Positions 37,134 to 49,570 are shown, counted from the first letter of the stretch. The stretch: DNA of 64,000 bases from Physcomitrium patens (GCF_000002425.4 NC_037265.1:15869934-15933933), one strand, 5' to 3'. Notes: generated from the sequence alone by a model not told the origin. Made by a program: numbers and translations.

Positions 37134-38022
37134 ATTGATGCGTAAGAAAAATCACTGCAGATCGTGGAGAATTAAATGCACAAGAAGCTCGTAAGTTCTT
37201 TTAAAGATGTGGAGTTAAACTATCACTAACTACTGCTTATAATCCGGAAGGGAATGCAAAAAGCGAACGTGGTCACCCATCGATTGTGAAAGCATTAGTT
37301 AAAGCTTGTAATAGGAAAGTTAGAGAGTTGCTATGGCTTTTATCATTTGTATTATGGCCTGATCGAACAACACATAGTTCAGTGACAGGATATATGCCAG
37401 TAGAACTTATGACAGGTCGAAAATCAATTATGCCGATTGAAGAAAAGGTACTTACTTGGAGTATGCTACCATGGGAAGATGGATTGACAAGAGAAGAACT
37501 TCTGGCTATTAGGATTCGACAATTGGAGCAAAGATCGGAAGATGTGTAAATAGCATTGGAAAGGTTAAAAAGAGCAAGGTTACAAAACAAGGCGCGATTC
37601 GATAAGCAACATCGATTGAGACCTAAAGCAATTGAAGAAGGTGATTGGGTACTTATTTATGATAGTAGTCTAGATAACTAATATAGCACTTTATGGAAGT
37701 TTTCAAAACGTTGGTTTGGACCATATGTGGTAACAACTGTTCATGATAATGCGACTTATTCACTGCGGGAGTTAGATGGCACAAGGTTAAAAATACCAAT
37801 TGCAGGGAAGAGAGTGAAATTATTTAAATAAAGAAATACAGAAATAAATATAGAAGACCTTAATGAAGACATAGATATTCCGCAGTAGGAAGATGAAATT
37901 GATTTGGATAGCAGAGATGGTGGAGATGGACTAGACGAAGATTTGGAGAACATATTATGAATCAAATGGCAACTATGTTAATTGGTCCATACTGAAGGAT
38001 GCACAGATTCAGAAGAGGTGGA

Positions 38023-39404
38023 TGTCATGTTGTAACACATCTATATGATGAAAATATAAATGAAGAAGATTTATTAATATTTAGTCACCTTGGGTGTTAG
38101 AAGCGATGGCCAATTCTAGTGCAAATACTGAGAGGCCAGGTTCAGTCACCTCGTTACAGTCAATCGCGGCATACTCACTAGTAATAAAATGCTCCATTTG
38201 ATTCCAATAACGGGAGTCAACAGAAAGAGAGAGGACCAATTCAACGATGGGTGAGCTTAGTTTGAAGAGCCAATTGGATCCAATTTCAGAAGACCTCTAA
38301 TTCACGTCTTATTACGGGCCTCTTACCTAATATGAGACCTCACTTTGTCGGGCAACCCAATGCAGTCTAATTACGGGGCTCCGATTCCGTTTCAGACTGT
38401 TCCGTTCTTTGTGCCATTCTGAGAACATCCTTTTGGTAAAAAGTTCTCTAAAAGGTGAAAATGGGGGAGAAAGCTCCATCAGCTGTTCCAATTTGGAGAG
38501 TCCAAGGCAGAAGAATAGGATCTTCTCAGGATAAAAGGGGAGGATAGGTTAAGAAATAAAAAAGGGGAGAATCAGGATTTTTAAGGGTCGGAGGGTTAGC
38601 TTCATGCTTCGTAAAGACAGAGAATTGGGGTTTTTTTTTTTTTTTTTTTTTTTTCATAGGATTTTGGGAAGATTGAAACAATCGTTGCTGAAAGTCAGTG
38701 TTGTATTGGTGAACTGGATTTTTTTTTGTAAGAGAAGAAAGGCTGGTACTCTTGATTGTTGTTGGAATGGGAGATACTTCTGTGGTTGAAATTCAGAGTT
38801 GTCTAGAAGATTGAGTATGCTGAATGCATGCATGGTTGTGTTCATCTGACTATACGGATAGAGGATATCTGCCAACAATTTAAAGAGGTTTTGGGAGTTG
38901 GCAAATTGGGGTTTGTTTAGGATTTCTATGATAACTGGGGACCTATCAATAGGGATAAGAAGAATATCAACGAGTGGCCAAGGGACATCGGTGCGGATTG
39001 CAGCATAGGCTCACAATTTATAAGCGGGGTTGAACTGGAACTTCTTGAGCATTCGAAAGGACTTGCAGAGACACTAATGATAGATGTTTCACAATAAGTC
39101 AGAAGGGCAGATTGAGGATCACAGCTTGTCAAAGTTCACAGTCTAGGATTAAGGTAATTAACGATAAAGATAAAATAAAAAATATAGAATAAATAAAATA
39201 AAATAAAAATAACAAAAGAGATTGAAGTCTATAGGGTCTCTAGGCATTTTATATTGGAATTAAGCTTTTATATTGCAATCCAATATAGATTGTACTTGGA
39301 TAGTCAAAAACACGATAGACTACTTGAGTACTAACGAAATACTATGCTACCTCCTACAGCCAGATGCCCAGCGCGTTCTTAAGCAAGATAGCACATAATA
39401 TGAC
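38023..39404 (+). repeat. 3' LTR of A5 (type B)
   Basis: 1382 bp from TGTCATGTTGTAACACATC to GCACATAATATGACA, directly after the purine tract (TTCAGAAGAGGTGGA). Its middle (about 38.69-39.35 kb) has little in common with the A-type LTRs, while both tips are related to them. It carries a T-run of about 24 at 38631-38654. Confidence 0.92.
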
Positions 39405-39985
39405 AATGAGATTTTTCATCCATTTGGTAATAGCATGATCCAAGTTAGTCACATCCTCCTGATGCAGTAAATATTTGCCGAGACTTCTACATTGGTAGAC
39501 TCCTGCCTTTGCTGTTGAAGTATTTTGTCCTATCCCAAATTGCAATGAACCTATAGCATCATCATCTGCCTCAATCAATTGACTCTCGTTGTCTGATGTA
39601 AATTGTGATTCTTGCAATTGAGATTCTCCATAATATTGTACCAGGTACATCTGTAAAATAATCTGGTCATGGCCTTTTTCAATTGTCAATGTGCTTCGGC
39701 TCCAATCGTTCTTAGCTTTGGCTTGATAAAGCCAAGGTCTGCCGAATAAAATGAGATATGATAACATAGAACTCTGTAATTGAAATACAATATAATCAAT
39801 TTTGTATGTCAATCTTGCGATTACAGTGGCAATATTGCATAAGATTCCCACTAGTTTTACCTGACTATGATCTGCCATTCGTAAGACCAATGTCATAGGT
39901 AGCAATTGCTTTAGATCCAAGTACTCCATTATATCTACATTCATTAAATTCACACTAGAGCCACCATTGACTTGTATCACTGGAA
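39405..39985 (-). pseudogene. D aspartic protease region
   Basis: A retropepsin-like domain with GGSSVNLMNVDIMEYL, VLRMADHSQVK, LTYKIDYIVF and LFGRPWLYQAKAKNDW. This is a common plant Ty3/gypsy protease pattern (VNLMN near the active site, GRPWL near the C-terminal end). Its downstream continuation is cut by A5 at 39404. Confidence 0.82.
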
Positions 39986-40689
39986 TTAAAATGCCATCGA
40001 TTGATACATCGATTGTTGGTGCTCCCAGATCTGGGTTTAAGCTAATTTCATGAATTTCTTTAGAGCGGGTTCTTTATCGTATTAACGCTCAATTCAATAT
40101 AATTTCTAATGTTCTTTTGCGTTTCATTGATTTCAATTTTACTCCGTTCGACAGCAATTCCTTCCTGGCAATTGGGATTGCCGTTGGTAATTTTACCAAC
40201 TTTTCTACCACTAAAGGTTCTTTTAATGCATAAGATCTTTTATTGGGCTATACAGATATTGGTACTTGATCAGTTGGGATCGATCTTGATGGTCTCGATA
40301 AATTGGCACATAGAACCAAATTGGGTTCCTCAGTCTGTTGAAGTCTCAATATTGGGATATGTCCTAATATTGATATTGGTTCGTTTAGCCCCATGGACGG
40401 TGCTAATTATTCTCCTGCGATTGGTTCTTTCTAGTCCTAAATTAGATTCTTGTCTTTTTGTTGGCCTCTGGTAAGCACTACGTTCACCACCTTGACACAA
40501 TGTACTCGTGAGTCTAGTTGAACAAGGCCTTTGTCCTCCGTCGATTGGCTTGTTTGCATTTGCTAGTCCCGATTATTATAATTAAAGGATGTATTGCACT
40601 GCTGATAAGTGTGACCAGACTGCTTACAATTTCCACATATTAGAGCATAGTCATCACTGGCCCTTAGATTAAGACATTCACTTGCAGAA

Positions 40690-41850
40690 TATCAAATTTG
40701 TCTGCAATGATAGCAACATAGTGGTCTCCTGCCAAATCTTTCAAGGATAATGGGTGTCTCTACTAGTATATAACGGCTAGATCTGTTCCATGTCGGATGA
40801 GTAAAAGATCCTGGTTGACCCATTGTTACTGTAGAGTCTGGCATTGGCTTTGTCATGGATGGATATTGATGGTATCCTAGTTGGTTCATCGCCAATCCGT
40901 GAGTATTGGATACACCTTTTTGGTGAAATTTAGAATTTAGGAAATTAGAATAATTATTGTTTTGTTTATTCACTCGATTTCCATTCCAACCAAACCTATT
41001 ATTCGTTTGTACTTGATTGACATCCCACGAAGTTGGTTGAGTCATTATCTGGTTACTGAGTTGTGGTTGCTTCCGTAAACTCCAACAATTGGTGGTAATA
41101 TGCTTGCCCCTGCAAAAGGTACATTGTATAGTCATTTGGAGTGGTGAAGGATATTCTGTTACTGAATGATCTTGCTCCTTACAATTGCTGCACAAGACAT
41201 TGGGATGCATATTGGTTGGTTTATGCCTTTTTTTCTTTATCCTTGGCCAGATTCACAACCAATTCATCCATTTTTTTGTCAATGTTAACAGCAATGACTC
41301 ATTGGGATCCCTTGATACCAATGCATTTGGCAATTCCTTCATAAATGTTGATTTTTGATATGCGGAATAAGGTGCATACAAGTGTGATGATGATGGTGGT
41401 ACAGCCTGCAATGGAACAACATCTACGATTCCTTGTGGAATTATACTATAATCATTCCTTCTCAAATAACCTTCCGATGCATCATTTCAATTTGTTATTT
41501 GATAATTTCCTTGAGATGGAATCATCGTGGCTCCAACTGTTAAGTTCTGGCCATAGTGATATTCCTCCCAAACTTTCGCTTACTGAAGAAATGATGCAAT
41601 GGTGGCTGATTGGGCTTCCTTTACAAACATCTTCAATTCTGGTGGGTGTAATCCAATAACCAATATGGACAATACAAACAATTCTGGCATTTGGTTATTT
41701 GGCCATTTTTGAAGTATATCTGCTACACAATCATAATATGACTGTGTTGCTTCCCTTGGTACCATTCTGTTTTTTCCCTTGGATCGCTCTGTTTTTTCTT
41801 TTGATTGCTTTATTCTCTTTGCTGTTAAATTCTCATTCTTAATAACCATA
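40690..41850 (-). pseudogene. D gag region with two zinc knuckles
   Basis: The C-terminal half carries two CCHC-like knuckles, CSNCKEQDHS and CTFCRGKHITTNC, the nucleic-acid binding part of gag. Between them and the primer site is a short gag segment with a Lys-rich stretch and ILQKWPNNQMPELFVLS. The gag-to-protease linker runs on to about 40.0 kb. Broken. Confidence 0.78.
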
Positions 41851-41935
41851 CTCTTTCATTATTTCTACTGAGTTTGCTTCCTAATCTCCTTTATTGCTTC
41901 GAGAGTTAATTCCTAACAATCAATAATGTTGTCAA

Positions 41936-41953
41936 TCCCCGGCAATGGTGCCA
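41936..41953 (-). promoter_or_regulatory. Primer binding site of D
   Basis: The minus strand reads TGGCACCATTGCCGGGGA, close to the TGGCGCCGTTGCCGGGGA site common in plant Ty3/gypsy elements, where a tRNA 3' end primes first-strand synthesis. The tRNA (probably Asp-type) is an inference from family knowledge. It lies three bases inside the LTR. Confidence 0.88.
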
Positions 41954-41956
41954 AAA

Positions 41957-42900
41957 TGTGGTTGTCATTTTACTTATTCCGAAAGAAACCTCTCAAAATA
42001 AACTCGTATAGGGGAATTTGAACACAAGGAAAGACCATGTATATGAGCTCCAATTGTTAGGATCACACAATTAACCGCTACTGCTGAATGCTTACTATAC
42101 CAAAGAACACTTAACTTTTCCTCATACTGTCCATATTCTCATATCAATATAATAACATCCACGACATCGATTTCAGTACCCTGTGTAATTCACAAACACA
42201 CAAGCATATCCCAAACCCTGAAACGAATAACTTTCAATCCATAGAATCTGTTCAAGATAATTCTTTCGATTACAATTCCTCTCCACTAAACTTACAACCT
42301 TATGATAAACAGTGAATGGAAACTTCTATATGTCCTTAATCTTTCACAACAATTGATAAACAGTGATCCATAAAAAACTTCGTAAATCAAACATTGATTC
42401 ATTAAATCGATCCTCTTTACTAGAATCAACACTAATACAAAGGAAACAAGAAAACTAAGAAGAAGAGATAGCATCAAGCTTATCCCCGGCTCAGTACTAT
42501 CGTGGTCTGGCATTTTCTTCCCCTCTCCCATCCTCCTTATACTACCCTGAGATACCAAATCTTATACTACAAATGATAACTATTTTTCCTAACTATTCAT
42601 CCATTCTACCTATTGAACCACCTTTTCAGCAGTTATCTATCCCTATTTATACTATACACTAGGTATCTACATTCTGAAAATAACTACTTATTCTACCCTC
42701 CTCATGTAATTCAATTACTCAATACTCTAATTACATGATCAATAACTCATAAATCAATCTCTGATTTATTTCACAGACTCACTTCTCAGTATTTAAAAAC
42801 TATCCATTACTCTTCAACAACAAAGAAAACAAAGAAACAAAGAGGTAGGACCAAGCTTACCCTGACTGATGACTATCACAGTTTGGTACTCCAACAAACT
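41957..42900 (-). repeat. 5' LTR of D (right boundary uncertain)
   Basis: The inner end is set by ...CCACA three bases before the primer site. The outer end is not clear: D's LTR meets decayed sequence of E somewhere around 42.9-43.1 kb. The segment is A+T-rich and has two related internal blocks, about 42.42-42.52 kb and 42.82-42.91 kb, each with an A-rich stretch then AAGCTTA(T/C)CC and a GACTATC(A/G)-like motif. No second LTR of D is visible for comparison. Confidence 0.6.
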
Positions 42901-42949
42901 TCTACAACTCCTACTTAATTGCTCTTGATTTCTAAATTCTAACTATAAT

Positions 42950-43860
42950 CATGTAATTAATCGCTTTTAATAACTAAATCAATCATCTGTCCTCTTGAAC
43001 TAACTATTCTATGGATTATTAGTCTATTTTACTAATATCTTATTCAAACAAACTAATATCTATTCTATAGTATACCTCAAGTACTGCTTCAAAACTTAAT
43101 TCTACCATATCATTTTTCCATCAGTTTAAAGATAAAAAATCAAAGATAGTTTTATATCCACTTTTAAAATCTTAAAAAGGATTCTCCAAAATCGTGATAT
43201 AAAATAAATATTCCTATCTAATATAATATCTTTATATAATCTATAATAATGATAAATATTATTAAAATAAAATTTAGTTGTTTTTTCACTTCTGATAGAT
43301 TATGTACATCGTATAAAATATGCCAACTTGAAAAAATTATCTACTACCTTGAATATAAGATCATTCAAACTTGATACTAGAGTATCCATGATAAAATCCA
43401 TAGAAATAGAAGAATATGATTGTTTTAGAATAGGTAATGACTAAAGAAGTCCATAAGATTAATGGCAAGGAGTTTTGGATCTTGATTAAATATTTCATGA
43501 TTTTATAAAGTATTTGATTGCCTTCCTTATTTGAGGCAATTAAAAATCTCTAGATATTAGATCCAAAGTCTTATTGTATCTAAAATGGTTGGCTGTTGGA
43601 AAGTCATGACGAGTTTAAAAAATATGTAATTATGTCTCATCTTCTGGAATGTAAAATTATCCTTCAAAATAGAGTAGGTTGTTTTTAAATTTAAACTTGA
43701 AAGTATCATGAGATTGAAAAGAATTATTCTTGATATTATGGACAAGAAAATCAAAGGACATATATGATTGAATTTGCTCAAGAAAGGTTGAATCAACAAT
43801 CAATATTGATTTTATTATGCAAAGATGAAAATACTCTAACTTCAAGAAAATTATTCTTTA
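42950..43860 (-). pseudogene. E linker and integrase start
   Basis: KSILIVDSTFLEQIQSYMSF aligns with KSILTVDSTFIKQVQSNMSF of G. Farther left, the ISMDF of the integrase core and nucleotide similarity to G persist to roughly 43.0 kb. Strongly decayed. Confidence 0.65.
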
Positions 43861-43899
43861 TTAATCAAAAGATGCATCTCTTTCTTTTGATACAAGATA

Positions 43900-45330
43900 A
43901 GAACATCTAAAAAAGACGTCTAACAAACCTTGTTATTTTTTGAGTTGATAAGTGGTCTTAAAATCAAATGTTGATAAAGACATGCTCTAATGAGCTTGGC
44001 AATGATTCAAAACACATGTTGACATGAAATAGTTGAGATTCTTGTGATTTGTATATATTATGATTAGATTCAAGGTACCTTCTAGATAAATGAATCTAAG
44101 ATTAGAAGGAGTTCTTTGTCATAGATCTCATAATTAAACAATATTGCTGAAATTTTTTGGAATAAAAAGCTTTTGGATGGAATTTATCATCAACTTCCAA
44201 TTGTGATAAAATTGCACTTAAAAAAAAGTTTGAAGCATTTTTTTCCATGAAAAATGCTTTGAAGAAGTCAACACAATATAAAATTTGAGCAAAAGAAAAT
44301 TTTATTTTTAAAAAAAAAAATGATGCTTTGGATTCTTTACTCCACTCAAGTTTGTCTTTATAAGTTTAACATATAAGTAGAGTTACAATTTGAAAAAAAT
44401 TCTTGATGAAGATCCGATAGTAATTGACAAAGCCTAAAAAGCATTGTATATCTCTTATTGTTTATGAAATCTTTTAATCCATGATAGTCTGGACCTTCTT
44501 TGGATCCGTCATTAGTCCTTCATTGGAAATGATATATCCTAGGAAGTCAACTTGAGTCGTATGAAATATACACATTTTTAACTTGGCATATAATCTTGCA
44601 TCTCTAAGTTTTTGTATCACATGATAAACATAAACTTCATGCTCTTTTTTATTTTTAGAGTAAATTAAGATGTCGTCCAAATAACAAAAAATAAAATCAT
44701 TTAGAAACTCACAAAAGACATTATTCATTAGATGTTGAAAAGCAGCTAGTGCATTTGTGATTCCAAATGGCATGATATTATATTCAAAATGTCCATACTT
44801 GGTTCAAAATATAATTTTCTATTCATCTCTTTTTTTAATACATATCAAATTATATATTTCTTATAGATCTATTTTTAAATAGATCTTTGCTTGATAAAGA
44901 AGTTTTGAAATCAAAGATAGAAGATACCTATTCTTAATAGTGATCTTGTTGAGTCCTTGATAGTCCACAAATATTTGTAGAGATCCATCTTTTTTCTTCA
45001 TAAATAAGTTTGGAGCTCCAATTGGAAATTGAGAATGACATATGAAATTCTTAGCCAAGTTCTAATTAATGTATTCCTTAAATGCAACCAATACATTTTG
45101 TAATAGGCTATAGATTAGTCCAAATAGTGGTTGAGCTCCTTTATGAAGATTGGTGGAACAATTGTAAGGACAATATACTAAAAGAATATCTGTATTTTCT
45201 TTTATAAATATCTTGGAAATCTTAATATCGACTAAGAATACCACTTGATATCTTTTCACCATTAGAAATGGGTGTAGAATATAAAGCAAAAGATATATTT
45301 TTTTTGCAATACACTTAAAAGCTCTCACAT
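43900..45330 (-). pseudogene. E reverse transcriptase and RNase H region
   Basis: RT landmarks: [66 protein letters not shown] and VDFLGYIISNEGLM. YLDD with DILIYSK is the usual chromovirus-type palm motif. RNase H to the left is only faintly readable. Confidence 0.83.
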
Positions 45331-45429
45331 CTACTAATATGGATTTGAATGTACTAGACTTATATATTTCTACTTAACTAAAAGAATTTTTGATTAAATT
45401 AATAAACAAATTAAGATTATAAAAAATCT

Positions 45430-45720
45430 AATCTATTTAAAGATTATACTTTTTAACCAAGATAATCCTAAAATAATTGGATTAGATAGAGATCTTATTA
45501 TATTAAATATTATTATGTTATTATGATCTTTATTTACTACATCTAAAGGAAAAGTCTCATGTGTAATATTTCCAAAAGATAGAAAATAACCATTTATGAC
45601 TTCTATATGTACAAATTTAGTTTTCTTATCTAACAATATTTCTTGTTTTTTAATAAAATCTTTATCTATAAATAAGTTGAGGCTCTTGAATCTAACAAAA
45701 ATAAGACTTTTTGATTTTTT
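45430..45720 (-). pseudogene. E aspartic protease region
   Basis: IIFNIIRSLSNPIILGLSWLK aligns with IIFNMIRSPFNPVILGLSWLK of G, the C-terminal half of the retropepsin domain. Confidence 0.75.
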
Positions 45721-45929
45721 GGTCCTAAATAAACTTCTATTATAAAATAAGGTGAGGGATTTGAGGAGAGAATAGGACCTTTATTGAAAGTTTCACAAGA
45801 TTCTAGCTACACAATCTCTATTGTAGCTAGAAAAACTTGTTTTCCAATACATTATCTTCTTTGGTAACTATGCTTTTCATTTTGTAGTTGCATTATTTCT
45901 TTGAATAATATTAAGTATTATGTTTAGCA

Positions 45930-46890
45930 TCTTTATAATATAAGCATAAGCCCTCTTGACGTTGTTCACTCTTTTTCTACTTTGTGATAGACTTAAAACA
46001 TATTATATCAACTTGCATTGGTTTTGGCCTTAATGAATGTCTTTCTGAAAAGTTGAGAGCTGCTATGATTATTTGATTTGTCCTTCTCAACCTAGGTCTT
46101 TTTTCTTGATGTCTTTCAAATAATTAATTGTTGTATGCAATGGCTTGAGTAATAAATTATTTCGAAGATTCTATCTTTGACATTATCAATAAAAAATCTT
46201 TGATATTATTCTTTAATCTATATCAAAATTAATTGATATAGGCTTTATCATTCCTATTCATATCTTAAGTTAGGTTTTGGAAATCAGTAGCATAAATAAT
46301 GGCTGATTGTGATCTTTGTAGCAAAGATAAGAGCTTGCTATCTATTACTCTTTTTTGATCACTTTTTTCAAATATGGTTGTAAATACTTCTAAGAATAAA
46401 TTCAAATCATAATAGAATCACGAATCTTTTTTTGTTAAAGGTACAAACCAAAAAAGAACACTTTCTAATAGAAAAGTGCTTGTAAATCCAATTTGAATAA
46501 ATCCATGAAGATATTTGAAGGGATGCAATCTTAGATAGAGCCTAATTTATTGGAAAAATCTTTAAAATTTTAATCTTCTTCTATTAAACTTCTTAAGCAT
46601 ACTAATTCTTGTCCCCATCATACTTGTAAAAGTAAAACTTCTAGGATTTGGTTTTGAGATCAATCTACTTTTTTCTTCAAGTGCATAACTTTTTGGTGTA
46701 GACTATAAACTTCTTTCATTGGCATAGGAATAGAACTTCTATGATTTACATTAGAAATACCTAAATTTTCTATTCTTAAAATATTGACAAGCTCATAAAG
46801 ATCTACAATAGTTATCCATCTATTTTTACTTCCACTGAATATAGTATCCATAATCTTTCTTTTCATAAATAACTCAAAAAAGTTCAAAAA
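45930..46890 (-). pseudogene. E gag region
   Basis: Position between the LTR and protease, plus a faint zinc knuckle near 45.93-45.97 kb (LCLYYKDAKH, compare CLYCGEPKHSAQYC in G), support gag. The N-terminal part contains a Leu/Lys-rich helical stretch (VYSLHQKVMHLKKKVD). Strongly decayed. Confidence 0.6.
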
Positions 46891-46999
46891 GTCAAATTAG
46901 AAGAGGATAATCATCAACCTCTAATATCAAATGAAAATTTCTTCAAAGTAAAAAAATATACTTTTTTCAATTAAAAAATCAATGTTAAAAATCAAGATT

Positions 47000-47635
47000 A
47001 TTTGTTTAAAAGTAGGTAGTCCACAACCTTCAAAACACAACAATAGAAGTAAAATTATCTTTTCACTTCTAAAAAAAGAACAAAATAATAAGTTAATATT
47101 TTTATCAAATTTTCAAGGATATGAATCTTATAGAAAGAAATCCCTATTACAGTCTTATATCATTCAAAAGAACTACAAAGTCACTTAAAGATGATGAGGT
47201 ATTAAACTATTATAGCAGTTATTAAAGAAAAGAAGATTAAGAAGTTTTGAAACAAGACTAAAGACTAGAAAGGCATTGAGAAGAATAAAGAAGGCTTTAT
47301 TCTTGCCTCCATATATACTCTTAACTAGGAGCTATGTAGCAATATCCTATAGGACCTCCACAACATGTTGACTTTGCAAGACATATATCTTAACTTGTAA
47401 AATAAGTTTTTTATATATACGCCACATAACTAATTTGTTTTCTAGCTACCAACATGCAATTAACTTGTTGACCAAGTTTCTAATATGCCAATAATTATAA
47501 GTATATGTAAAGTCAAAGCAACATCTATGAAGATTTTAGGAAGCTTTTTTAAAAAATATTATGGAATAAATCTATTTTTATCTATTTCTATGTAATCATA
47601 TAAGTTAATATTAGAGTAAATATATATATTTGTCA
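47000..47635 (-). repeat. 5' LTR of E (left boundary uncertain)
   Basis: On the minus strand, GAAACTTGGTCAACAAGTTA, then TGGTAGCTAGAAAAC and TGGAGGTCCTATAGGATA match the plus-strand LTR of G at 48.04-48.2 kb. The right end (tgtca at 47631-47635, read inverted) matches the TGTCA start of G's LTR. Confidence 0.72.
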
Positions 47636-47881
47636 TATATGGTTGAATCTTTTAAATCTAAATTAGATATTATTATGAATATAATCAATGCTTATTTCAT
47701 AGAATTACAAAAATTATGAGATTTTTTATTAAATTTCATAGTAATACAAGACCTAGAATCAGTCAAGATATGATGCAATGACTTTATCAAGCTTCTATAT
47801 TAACGAAAGAGGTTGCCTTTGTGTTTCAAAAATTACCTATTCATATTTACATATTTATTAATATAAGAAGCCTTAAATAAG

Positions 47882-48407
47882 TGTCACAGACATATATTTA
47901 TTGTAATTATTATCTAGGTGATATAAATAGGCAGAAATAGATAACAGTAGATTAATTTCATAATATCTTCTAGAGAAGCTTCCTAGAAGCTTCATAAATG
48001 CTGCTTTGACTTTACATGTGTTTATACTTGATGGATAGGTTAGAAACTTGGTCAACAAATTAACCACATACCATATATGTTGGTAGCTTGTGGAACAAGC
48101 TAACTATATGGCATCCACATAAAAAACTTACCTTGCAAGTTAAGATACATGCTGTCTAAAGTCAACACATTTTTGGAGGTCCTAAATAGATACTATATAT
48201 AGAGATAAGAGTGAAGCCCTCTTGTCAATTCCTACTTGCTTCTAATCTAGTTTCAAGGGTCTCTAGTTTTCTTGTCTTTCGGCAATAGCCATTCAAGTTT
48301 CTTTCTTAATATACATATTTTGTTATTTCTATTTTTTCATCTTTCTTTGTAAAAAGTCTCACTTGTTTATTTTTTTTTATCAAGTTCTTGTCATTGATAG
48401 ATTGACA
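47882..48407 (+). repeat. 5' LTR of G
   Basis: 526 bp, TGTCACAGACATATATTT to ATAGATTGACA. The part 48.19-48.4 kb (AGTTTCAAGGGTCTCTAGTT, CGGCAATAGCCATTC) recurs as the 3' LTR at 61.69-61.9 kb. Confidence 0.87.
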
Positions 48408-48612
48408 AGAGTATACTTATAATATAAGAACTTTATCTAATCTTGATTTAGAGTAGATTATCCCTTATTCTTGATAAATCATAAGCATATTAGAATTTGC
48501 GGATTATCGTCTTCTAAATTGATATTATTCTTAATATTTTTTTTATTCTCAAATCCTTTCTTCTATTTGTTTCGAGTGATATTAGACATCTTTTCTTTTC
48601 TAAGAATTATCA

Positions 48613-49560
48613 TGGCAAAACTTCCTGAAATGAAGAGTGCAATGGCATAAATGCAAGAACAATTGAGGGAGTTAGTGCTTGTGATGCATCAACTCAATTT
48701 ACAACCACCAAGAGCAATAAGATTAGCAAGAAGTGAAGATATAAAAATGATTGGAGCTACTTCAACATCTGTACTAAATCATGTCTCTTCTCCTATGGTT
48801 GAACATCCTTCTAGAATTAGAGAACCAAGAATTATCCTACTCGAGAAGTTTGATGGCACCATATTAAAATTTAGAAAATTTATCAATCAAGTACAACTTA
48901 TGATTGAACTTCAACCCCAAAGCTATCCAACCCTAGGATCGCAAGTTAGATTCATTAGTATGCTTCTTTCAAGTTCAGCATTACCATGGTTTTCATCTTT
49001 TCTTGAACGAGAAGATCCAATATTAGATAATCTAGAGGCTTTTTTGGCAGAGTTTCGATCCATGTATGGAAAACATGATGTAATTTGTGTTGCAACCAGT
49101 AAGATCCGTATTTTGCAATAAGACAATCGATTAGTAATGTTGTATGCTTCACAATTTTGACAACTTACAATTGATATCAAGTGGGATGATGATGCACTTG
49201 TTAACTAATTTTTCTATGGATTACAATATGAGGTAAAAAAAATTAATGCTCAACTTATGTGATCTTCAAACATTGAGTCAAGCAATTGACTTTGATGTGA
49301 AGTACGACAATCCTCTTTTTGAATTTTGATTTGAGAATCATACAAGTGGACCTCAACATTACTATAATTCAACGGCAACACCAACATCTCTTCAATACAT
49401 ACATTTGAAAGTAGAAAATATGCAAATTGATGTAGTATATTTCAAACTTATTACTTAGCAAGAAAAGACTTATCATCATTAGGAAAGATTGTGCTTATAT
49501 TGTGGAGAACCTAAGCACAGTGCTCAATATTGCTTAAGGAAGCGACGCAATCATAAAATG
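48613..49560 (+). pseudogene. G gag region with zinc knuckle
   Basis: Starts near 48613 (MAKLPEMKSAM). Landmarks: RIILLEKFDGTILKFRKF, QVRFISMLLSSSALPWFSSF and AFLAEFRSMYGKHD, typical of a Ty3/gypsy capsid. A zinc knuckle CLYCGEPKHSAQYC (C-x2-C-x4-H-x4-C) lies at about 49.49-49.54 kb, just before C. Broken. Confidence 0.85.
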
Positions 49561-49570
49561 AGGAGTACAT

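Larger units (their letters stand above)
32180..37960 (+). pseudogene. A5 integrase region, split by A6
   Basis: The zinc-binding domain and start of the core lie left of A6 (32.18-32.62 kb). The rest of the core (TADRGELNAQEAR), the FGPYVVTTV module (about 37.71 kb) and the acidic tail lie right of it (37.14-37.96 kb). The two halves are neighbouring text in A3. Broken. Confidence 0.84.
16445..39404 (+). mobile_element. Element A5: Ty3/gypsy LTR retrotransposon carrying A3, A4 and A6
   Basis: Its 5' LTR is in three pieces (16445-17807, 26208-26236, 27511-27523) because A3 and solo LTR A4 lie within it. The internal region (27524-38022) is about 5.98 kb once A6 is left out, the same as in A2 and A3. 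The 3' LTR is 38023-39404. The LTRs are a divergent type (called B here), although the coding region is A-type. The LTR pair differs by roughly 10% near its start and about 4% in its middle, by eye. It is broken at a dozen or more points. Left flank acgg (16441-16444) and right flank atga (39405-39408) may be a decayed 4-bp duplication. Confidence 0.9.
14551..42900 (-). mobile_element. Element D: plant-type Ty3/gypsy (non-chromovirus) LTR retrotransposon, split by A5 and A2
   Basis: Reading leftward on the minus strand: 5' LTR (about 41957 to 42.9 kb), primer site (41936-41953), gag (about 41.58-41.85 kb), zinc knuckles (about 41.1-41.2 kb), protease (39.4-39.98 kb), then A5, then RT N-terminal part (about 15.86-16.19 kb), integrase (15.09-15.80 kb) and the integrase C-terminal end (14.56-14.7 kb), where A2 interrupts it. 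A5's two flanks read as one D text, which supports a single host element. It is broken at a dozen or more points and its coding part is shorter than a typical full element. Its 3' LTR would lie beyond the left edge. It is the oldest layer of the left block because it hosts the others. Confidence 0.82.
42950..47635 (-). mobile_element. Element E: heavily decayed Ty3/gypsy, chromovirus-like, same family as G
   Basis: On the minus strand: 5' LTR (about 47.0-47.635 kb), gag, protease, RT, RNase H and the start of integrase, each matched to G, which lies on the opposite strand. The left end fades around 42.95-43.1 kb where D's LTR begins, so the 3' part is missing or covered. Dozens of breaks; it looks among the oldest elements here. 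Confidence 0.82.

Noticed and set aside
40109-40474. Hydrophobic plus-strand open frame of 121 residues as a membrane protein gene
   Set aside because: It is antisense to the gag-protease linker of D. It has no family resemblance and its hydrophobicity is what antisense reading of such text gives.
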